NCBI GenBank assembly: GCA_030849075.1
Contig: JASAOO010003461.1
Span: 1-64,000, forward strand
DNA: 64,000 nt
Direction of reading: 5' to 3'
Source: Zelonia costaricensis
Lineage: Eukaryota; Euglenozoa; Kinetoplastea; Trypanosomatida; Trypanosomatidae
Shown: positions 60,701 to 64,000 of the stretch, one piece after another
Position numbering within the stretch: position 1 is the first letter of the stretch
Layout: the number at the start of each line of letters is the position of its first letter
The notes under the pieces: generated by a model
Database searches by the model: none
Told to the model about the DNA's origin: nothing
What the model saw: the letters and a program-made list of their open reading frames with translations, nothing else
Made by a program: the position numbers and the translations under genes

Positions 60701-61421
60701 GGACCAGCACCAGCAGGAAGAGACCCTGCAAGAAAATATCGGCGACATCGGCCTTGTCGATGCGCGCCTGCTGCTTCTTGGCGTGCACCAGCTCCGCGGC
60801 GACGGCGGCTATGTCGATGTCGTCGCGATTGACGATGCTCTGCGTGACGCGCTGGCTGTCGCGGCGCTTCTGCTCCTCCTCGATCATGCGCTCCGTCTCT
60901 GCGGCGTCAAGGCGCAGCTGCCGCAGCCGGAAGCGGCCCATGCACAGCAGCCCGAGCGCCAGCAGAAGCAGGAAGCACGGGAGCCCGAAGCCACCCAGGA
61001 CGCCCAGCGCGGCCGTTGAGGGCAGCTTCGCGTCAGGGTACGCGAAGGAGGAGAGGTCTGCGAGGAGCGCGAACCCGAAGATGAACATGAACAACGTGCC
61101 CAGCAGCAGCAGCATCCAGACGTACGCGATCTTGCCGTGCACGGCGAGCAGCCCGAAGGTGGCCAGCGCCAGTGGGGCGATGATGGCGACGCAGACATAC
61201 TGCAGCCGCAGGTCCAGTGGCAGCCACACCGGTAGGTGAATGCGCAGCGGGTTGTTGTATCGCTCCGACTCCTGCGTGACCTGGTACGTCTCGAGCGTGA
61301 GGTACTTGAGCGCGCTAAAGAGCTGCTCGTAGAAGCTGGGCAGGGAGTTGGGCGAGAGCTGCAGAAGCAGGGATAGATACTGGAAGTACGTCGTCGCCAT
61401 GTCGACGACATCGAGGAACAT
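54726..61421 (-). CDS. Very large multi-spanning membrane protein
   Basis: 2231 aa, not recognised as a named protein. The start at 61421 (MFLDVVDMATTYFQ) is chosen because an acceptor-like AG lies three nucleotides upstream. About ten or eleven hydrophobic spans fall in residues 70-680 (for example LQYVCVAIIAPLALATFGLL, IAYVWMLLLLGTLFMFIFGF, GGALMFMFYLIFLPYLQFYL, IAWVGMVFFLVIPLIALTCS). A Cys-rich loop (about 327-407, with CTSATC and CLSC) is probably luminal. YKPRFRFYRLSFLLQKIVLG (about 475) resembles a segment seen in protist TRP-like and Cys-rich surface proteins; this is a weak hint. A roughly 1400-residue hydrophilic Ser/Arg/Gly/Ala-rich region follows, broken by conserved-looking islands (LPWLQGPVLVAANEYQAQAV). 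A final span (about 2080-2105) leads to a roughly 125-residue Cys-rich end with a CCC triplet and NAT sequon. A transporter, channel or receptor role cannot be told apart. Confidence 0.8.
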   Translation of the reverse strand: MFLDVVDMATTYFQYLSLLLQLSPNSLPSFYEQLFSALKYLTLETYQVTQESERYNNPLRIHLPVWLPLDLRLQYVCVAIIAPLALATFGLLAVHGKIAYVWMLLLLGTLFMFIFGFALLADLSSFAYPDAKLPSTAALGVLGGFGLPCFLLLLALGLLCMGRFRLRQLRLDAAETERMIEEEQKRRDSQRVTQSIVNRDDIDIAAVAAELVHAKKQQARIDKADVADIFLQGLFLLVLVLGSFVLLGGIPIRSMAEVQESAVFKALGAIGLVVAAGTGAWWVLSMSRGGRRVQQGCSQFFQLPVLCVLLMLASVLYINVVTNFISVIYCTSATCAAGTRLPHAASLFPPLENTSASTGATLPVGCLSCAFHDYPQRCSAAMQASLCSTAHTQSRLVYDSRVPCDGVDGYYHVGGALMFMFYLIFLPYLQFYLAQYGVRVLQDVYPLQRRYYDVFTPAELYYQKVLFSDNSAAFAYRAYKPRFRFYRLSFLLQKIVLGIVGCIMRRGQQSDIAWVGMVFFLVIPLIALTCSLVLRPFMRPTETLFFPATQAMVAVCSVVCLVAQHFGRAAVPTAVWALLMICLVVVPLLAVLVGEVLSLRNERRWGDMLQRRLVEGVTTAYAAPDGPALISQPCNPLHTAASGIVEAAATAGDQQHQQQQHRKRGERREAQRRHSEPLPGRPRSKVEEDSVDGDAVEMQPLRGGDSPPRRARNPLLGDAAPGSRSSISRSSSSSGGSSRRSHSLSLSSYAATLRPTAAAAGAAADGCLHHRSASLPPLPRPPQAPNGRRDAAGRPQRRGGSDTAEGGGEPRGRDETDSAATSVAGSTTTTSSGSGRSGRSPQSLVSRAAVVQEDSVQVLLQARTWGTLLRAMCVIAAETIAAPFIMLYHDYRERRRERQGQPNRAGCGCTGGADYVVAEGPSALEASIGNVRVSAPASRAAGPALLRTAPLFQRTSTVTRGVEAVRAEPHRAKGRATATAAAQPQPSPGPRPPSSGPSPGQSRQDGGGLGGSWGGFPRLTLPIAAAAVNRTNGGGSGARRRQHGGAGAPPPLGAGVRRSLSLSPSPIGTGFIGPSPSQSLQGLGSRSVPVPANGGQLRLTPTKAAAAAARSGAASTLTASPASNPLQSASLVCVPSSSTAAGAGNNLELSLSLQQHQQQLTLPLPTATATPRTRHSGGGGSRDLSLTFDEERRRARRLTGDPVAALTSDAAGEYARESTEAFVPSLYFRQHATSTWWASRALPYLRRRSATTVRNPQPQQQPRQCRSPSQSRRRHRGASGSRSNSGTAAAAGDFRRRLSMSLTRLLAGVSLPWQRTEARRGEGSEADDAEAHSVPLLPPGRHPAAAAATEAAASSTAGDSFTTLLSNAMPPTACHGRQRDPVARRDTGRPSSDGGVPNGTAPLHMDATEYSAAEPAPVCGGGGGGDGVQRALAGVAHLFTCGRCCCCCCRGAGGEEEYRKHGVGGAEKPSATRSGGGAVLSFTEVYVRRQVCAGSADERGLARLCTTHELQRRRREGDRRAFWGNPTDAMLGVVDVPGSMPPWSLFYSAPAPTTTASDGGADKNPPQHRSMASLQQQYYAQLVEEQQARRAELQYSQAQIDSAGGSVVKKRSTATQPADGGEVLEANSLLISPVYTSLAVTGGLQLPWLQGPVLVAANEYQAQAVRLRQDRGPGLVLVPLDSEMQREQDLLAHTDAHYAGLHGGDALLIDAGMPRLPEDEDDAGGHGGGGATAGSVNWLEQWGPMLTELLYEAANDAKPEKMRRRERRERARWERGDLEHIRSSSSSSSSGGCSSHSSRSPTPPPPLSSGASADRNNGGSRPSSHRRHGAAASRPTTKAGHLARLLMGKLLAKVKPASSTLHPPQHGARGSTHPDAAVRRGSDSSSSFTTSSAVSGRAGESAASGQRPAITRQHSMLLSFITGGLSRHGSMASITSQSRTHGPSAPGRHDSGGYGDEGDDDVASPHLHSGGPRPATSSPEPRHRPMHGASTTPASTSTSATATPGSTGACGRAFSATAAAAALPPSEAEPDGDAAPDPLIQKLRCLFLVRQRLKESYWEHRDQLTSVQTYVDYEIDAAVRRVLTFLFIVLGLIATLALALAMCGMLHTVDWQFIDGTRLQHTGGVTYELAGYSNWESFTSGCCCMAATNATASYPYYAIDVEDWVCDNGITKERVRRDGYNDDVVNGYSVRPLCGMTFHNGCSLAVDPDTDTVALVGCDSAVVTDEAKLRW

Positions 61422-61424
61422 TTT

Positions 61425-61530
61425 CTCGCGCGCGTGTGCGTGTGCGTGTGCCACCCAAACAAGGTGGCACCCGGCAAGGGGAAAACAGAGAAGCACGGAA
61501 AGGGAAAAAAGGGGAACCACAAGGGGACGA
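61425..61530 (-). other. Putative spliced-leader acceptor of the 2231-aa gene
   Basis: Minus-strand pyrimidine blocks (about 61530-61480) are followed by no AG until 61426-61425, three nucleotides before the ATG. The AG-free zone is about 113 nt long and includes a perfect hairpin. An in-frame Met seven codons downstream (61400) is the fallback start. Confidence 0.6.
61448..61470. repeat. Perfect 8-bp inverted repeat upstream of the 2231-aa gene
   Basis: GTGCCACC and GGTGGCAC flank a 7-nt loop. The hairpin lies between the pyrimidine tract and the first AG, 27 nt from the start codon, so in RNA it would sit inside the acceptor region. Confidence 0.8.
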
Positions 61531-62119
61531 GGCAAAGCACTGGCGCGGGGCAGCTGTGCCAGAGGATCACCTGCGGTGTTGCACACCAATCACGAGGCGT
61601 CCGTGGCGCAGCAGAAGAACCGCACGAAGACAAACGCAACAACACGGAGGAGTCACGGGACGTACCGGGCGTACGCACTCGCGCACCCACACAGACAAGA
61701 AGAAGGAGAACCACAAGCACCTGTCAGGGCCACACACACACACACTGGAGGAAAGCTTGAGAAGTGAGACAGGAGAAGAGCGACAAAGACAAGGGGACAA
61801 GCAAAGGAGGGGGAAGGCAACCAAGTAGCACACATACACACACGCACACACGAGAGTGAGCCCCCACAACGAAGCGCGTCGCAGTGGGCCGGTAAGTGCG
61901 GAGGATGGGGGAGGGTGAAGGCAAGAGCGTGCGAGCGAGTGTGCGGAAGGAAGAGAAAGAAGGGAGGGAGGGAGGGAGGGGGGGGGGGAAGTGCACGTAG
62001 AAGCGGCAAGAGCGTAAAGCAGGAAGAAGGAGCAGAGGGCGACGAGGGTGAGCGGCGAAAGGAGCACGGAGCCGACACAGAATGGGGGGTGGGGGTGGGG
62101 GGAGGGCGAGAGACGGGGC

Positions 62120-62175
62120 CACACACACACACACACACACACACACCCACACAGACACACACACACACACACACA
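62120..62175. repeat. CA microsatellite, interrupted
   Basis: Two CA runs separated by CC and GA interruptions, about 56 bp in total, in the gap between the edge gene and the 2231-aa gene. Confidence 0.95.
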
Positions 62176-62547
62176 ACGCGTGGCCGCGCTGTGGAGAGCA
62201 ACAAGAAATGGAAAAGTGAGCAAGCTGGAGGCGGGCGGGCAGGCAAACACCGCGGGCTATGAGGACAGGAGACACACACACACACACACACTCAAAGAAA
62301 AAATGGAAAACGATCACAGAAAGAGAGAGAGAACGCAGCGAAGGTCTTCGAAGCCCGAAACGGCGCCGAAGTCGGCACAACAGACACGCAAGAAAGGGGG
62401 GGGGTGCGGGAGAGGCTCCGTTCCCCCTGCCACGCGACGTCGCGAGCGCGGATGCTGCGGCGAGATGTACGATGAGGGAGCTGGCAATCAGCAGCGGAGG
62501 TCGTGCGTGCGTGCGGGTGAGTTGAGGGAGGGGGTGGAGGGGGGGGG

Positions 62548-62604
62548 GTTCCGCGTGTGGACGCTTCCACGCACGNGTTCCGCGTGTGGACGCTTTCACG
62601 CACG
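62548..62604. repeat. Duplicated 28-mer flanking an undetermined base
   Basis: The 28 bases at 62548-62575 recur at 62577-62604 with a single C/T difference, and the only N of the window (62576) sits exactly between them. This looks like an assembly join in a low-complexity stretch. Confidence 0.85.
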
Positions 62605-63454
62605 ACACAATCGTGCACACGCGCACGACGGGGCGGGCGCGCGCTGGTGTAGAGCGGTGTAGGGGAAGCGGCTTGAGGAGAACGAGTTGACGGTGCAAGC
62701 GGGTACAATACGGGAAGAGGTGGGTGGGGGTGGAAGAGAGAGAAGTAGGACGTAGGAAGGGGGGGGGGTGGCAGCCGCCGATCTTCAACCGTGGCGCTGA
62801 TGTGTATGTGTGTGTGTGTTGGATACGCGACGGATACGTGGCAGGGAGAGTTGGGGAGGGAGGGGGATAGAGAGAGGCAGGTGATCGTGTCACAGAGGAG
62901 AGAGGGACGCCGTGTTGGCGTACAGATGCGATGGCGGCGACGTAGAGGGCACCGTACAGGTGCCGCTCCAGCGCGTCGGCGTCGCAGCGGCAGCGCCTTC
63001 TCCAAAGGAAACCGCAGAAGCTGCCCCGGCTACATCGCAAGCGGGGGGGGGGGGCTCAGCGCTGCGCGTCGAGACCTTCTTTTACGCAAGACAGCGGTGC
63101 TGAAGCGACGACGCCACACACAAGCGCCTCGTGGTACGCGGCACCTCTACATTCCGCTTTGACGCTTAAAGTGATGCATACAGGTAGTCACGCGCCACTT
63201 ACTTGAGAGCACTCCTTCCCACACACACCACACCACACCACACACACATACACACACAATCACACACCGACACAAGGATGCACACGGGTGGAGACAACGC
63301 GGCTTCAATAACCTTCACCCGCAGCGAAGGGAAAAAAAAAAACTTGACAAAGCACAGACCAAAGTCGTGAGGAGACGCGAAGAGCAGTGCCGCAGGCCCG
63401 CGCCGTGGCATCAGACGCGTATCGTCCTTCCCCCTCTCCTCACGCCCCCACTCC

Positions 63455-64000
63455 CTACGAAGACGGCGCACTCTCCACGACGCGCAGCAGACCCACCGCC
63501 GCGCTCACGATGCCAGCCAGCGCGCAGTACGGGTTGAGGATCGCGCTGAGCGGGGCATCGGCCTTGTACGTCTCGAAGTTGCCGAAGCAGTACTTGTACG
63601 CCAAGTAGAGCTCCGCGATGCAGCGCGCCTCGAGCAGCACGGTGGACGTCAGGTTCGGGTGCACGCGCAGCAGCCACACGTAGTCGAAGAACTTCCGCAT
63701 AATCCACGGCACGAAGAGAATACCGGTGGACGACTCCGCCGGCCGCTGGTGGCCCGCACCGCCCTTGCGGCGCTGCAGCCGCGCCTCCTCGGCGGTGGTG
63801 GGCGCGGCGTCCCCGGTGACGTCGACAACGGTGCTGTTGCTGGGGTGCTGCTCCAGGTCCTGCACCGGCGAGTTCAGCCCGCCCTCGCCCGACTCCATCG
63901 CCGTGGGCCTCTGCGTCTCGCGGCGGCCACCGCCCGGGGGGCGCAGGCGCTGCTGGAGCTGCAGCTGCTGCATCTGCTGGGACTCCCCGAGCAGGACCTC
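63455..64000 (-). CDS. Unrecognised protein, 3' part only (cut by window edge)
   Basis: 181 codons to the stop are in the window and the frame stays open through the right edge, so the first Met here (63973) need not be the start. The visible part begins Gln-rich (MQQLQLQQRLRPPGG), continues hydrophilic, and from about the middle becomes conserved-looking and hydrophobic: ILFVPWIMRKFFDYVWLLRV, LLEARCIAELYLAYKYCFGN and a C-terminal hydrophobic stretch AILNPYCALAGIVSAAVGLL. The last could be a membrane helix. No named family is recognised. It is the most 5' gene of the transcription unit visible here. Confidence 0.75.
   Translation of the reverse strand, partial: EVLLGESQQMQQLQLQQRLRPPGGGRRETQRPTAMESGEGGLNSPVQDLEQHPSNSTVVDVTGDAAPTTAEEARLQRRKGGAGHQRPAESSTGILFVPWIMRKFFDYVWLLRVHPNLTSTVLLEARCIAELYLAYKYCFGNFETYKADAPLSAILNPYCALAGIVSAAVGLLRVVESAPSS

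Larger units (their letters stand above)
61422..63454. other. Intergenic region, 2.0 kb, with one undetermined base
   Basis: No gene is supported. It contains the acceptor region and hairpin of the 2231-aa gene, the CA microsatellite at 62120-62175, another CA tract near 62272-62292, G runs near 61977-61988, 62539-62547, 62759-62767 and 63041-63053, the duplicated 28-mer around the single N at 62576, and an A run near 63332-63341. The right end should hold the 3' UTR of the edge gene. Confidence 0.6.

Noticed and set aside
61724..63040. Minus-strand open frame running through the undetermined base
   Set aside because: Translates CA repeats and homopolymers into Cys/Val/Pro/Ser low complexity and depends on an N. 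No conserved segment.
1..64000. tRNA, rRNA, CRISPR arrays, insertion sequences and retroposons
   Set aside because: No A/B-box pair, rRNA core, spaced direct-repeat array, transposase or reverse transcriptase was recognised on either strand. Short degenerate retroposons such as SIDERs could be missed by eye.

Overview
The window reads as nuclear DNA of a trypanosomatid flagellate, most likely a Leishmania-like member of the Leishmaniinae. The evidence is very high GC, sixteen intron-less genes all on the minus strand, no strand switch, gaps full of CA/TG microsatellites and G/C homopolymers, pyrimidine tracts followed by AG just upstream of several start codons (the layout of spliced-leader acceptors), and a trypanosomatid-type histone H3. 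The combination H3, NTF2, FKBP and Rab11 recalls Leishmania chromosome 10; that is from memory and unchecked. Transcription runs from high to low coordinates, so the gene at the right edge is promoter-proximal here.

Layout from right to left (5'->3' of the transcript): the 3' end of an unrecognised gene cut by the window edge; a 2231-aa multi-spanning membrane protein; a 4-TM protein with an MGC acylation-type N-terminus; a Rab11-like GTPase; a 1658-aa IQ-motif protein; an FKBP prolyl isomerase; a 1393-aa low-complexity protein; histone H3; NOP16 (ribosome biogenesis); NTF2 (nuclear import); an ADAL-type deaminase; a 1806-aa nuclear-type protein with a C-terminal WEE-like kinase domain; three consecutive proteins with mitochondrial-type N-termini (a 547-aa TPR protein, a 2181-aa P-loop protein and its 1386-aa paralogue); and a zinc-finger-less DFRP1/Tma46-like translation factor. 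Neighbours in such units are co-transcribed but need not share a function.

Two things stand out. First, the 2181-aa and 1386-aa neighbours are clear paralogues at both ends, but the middle of one is a P-loop NTPase while the other has long acidic low-complexity sequence there. The neighbouring 547-aa protein may share a short motif pair with the family, so this could be a mitochondrial module. Second, the WEE-like kinase carries four SUMO-interaction-like motifs, a consensus SUMO-acceptor site and a histone-H1-like N-terminus, which points to a SUMO- or chromatin-linked kinase. Coding starts were moved inward from the longest open frames, because the upstream extensions are translated CA repeats.
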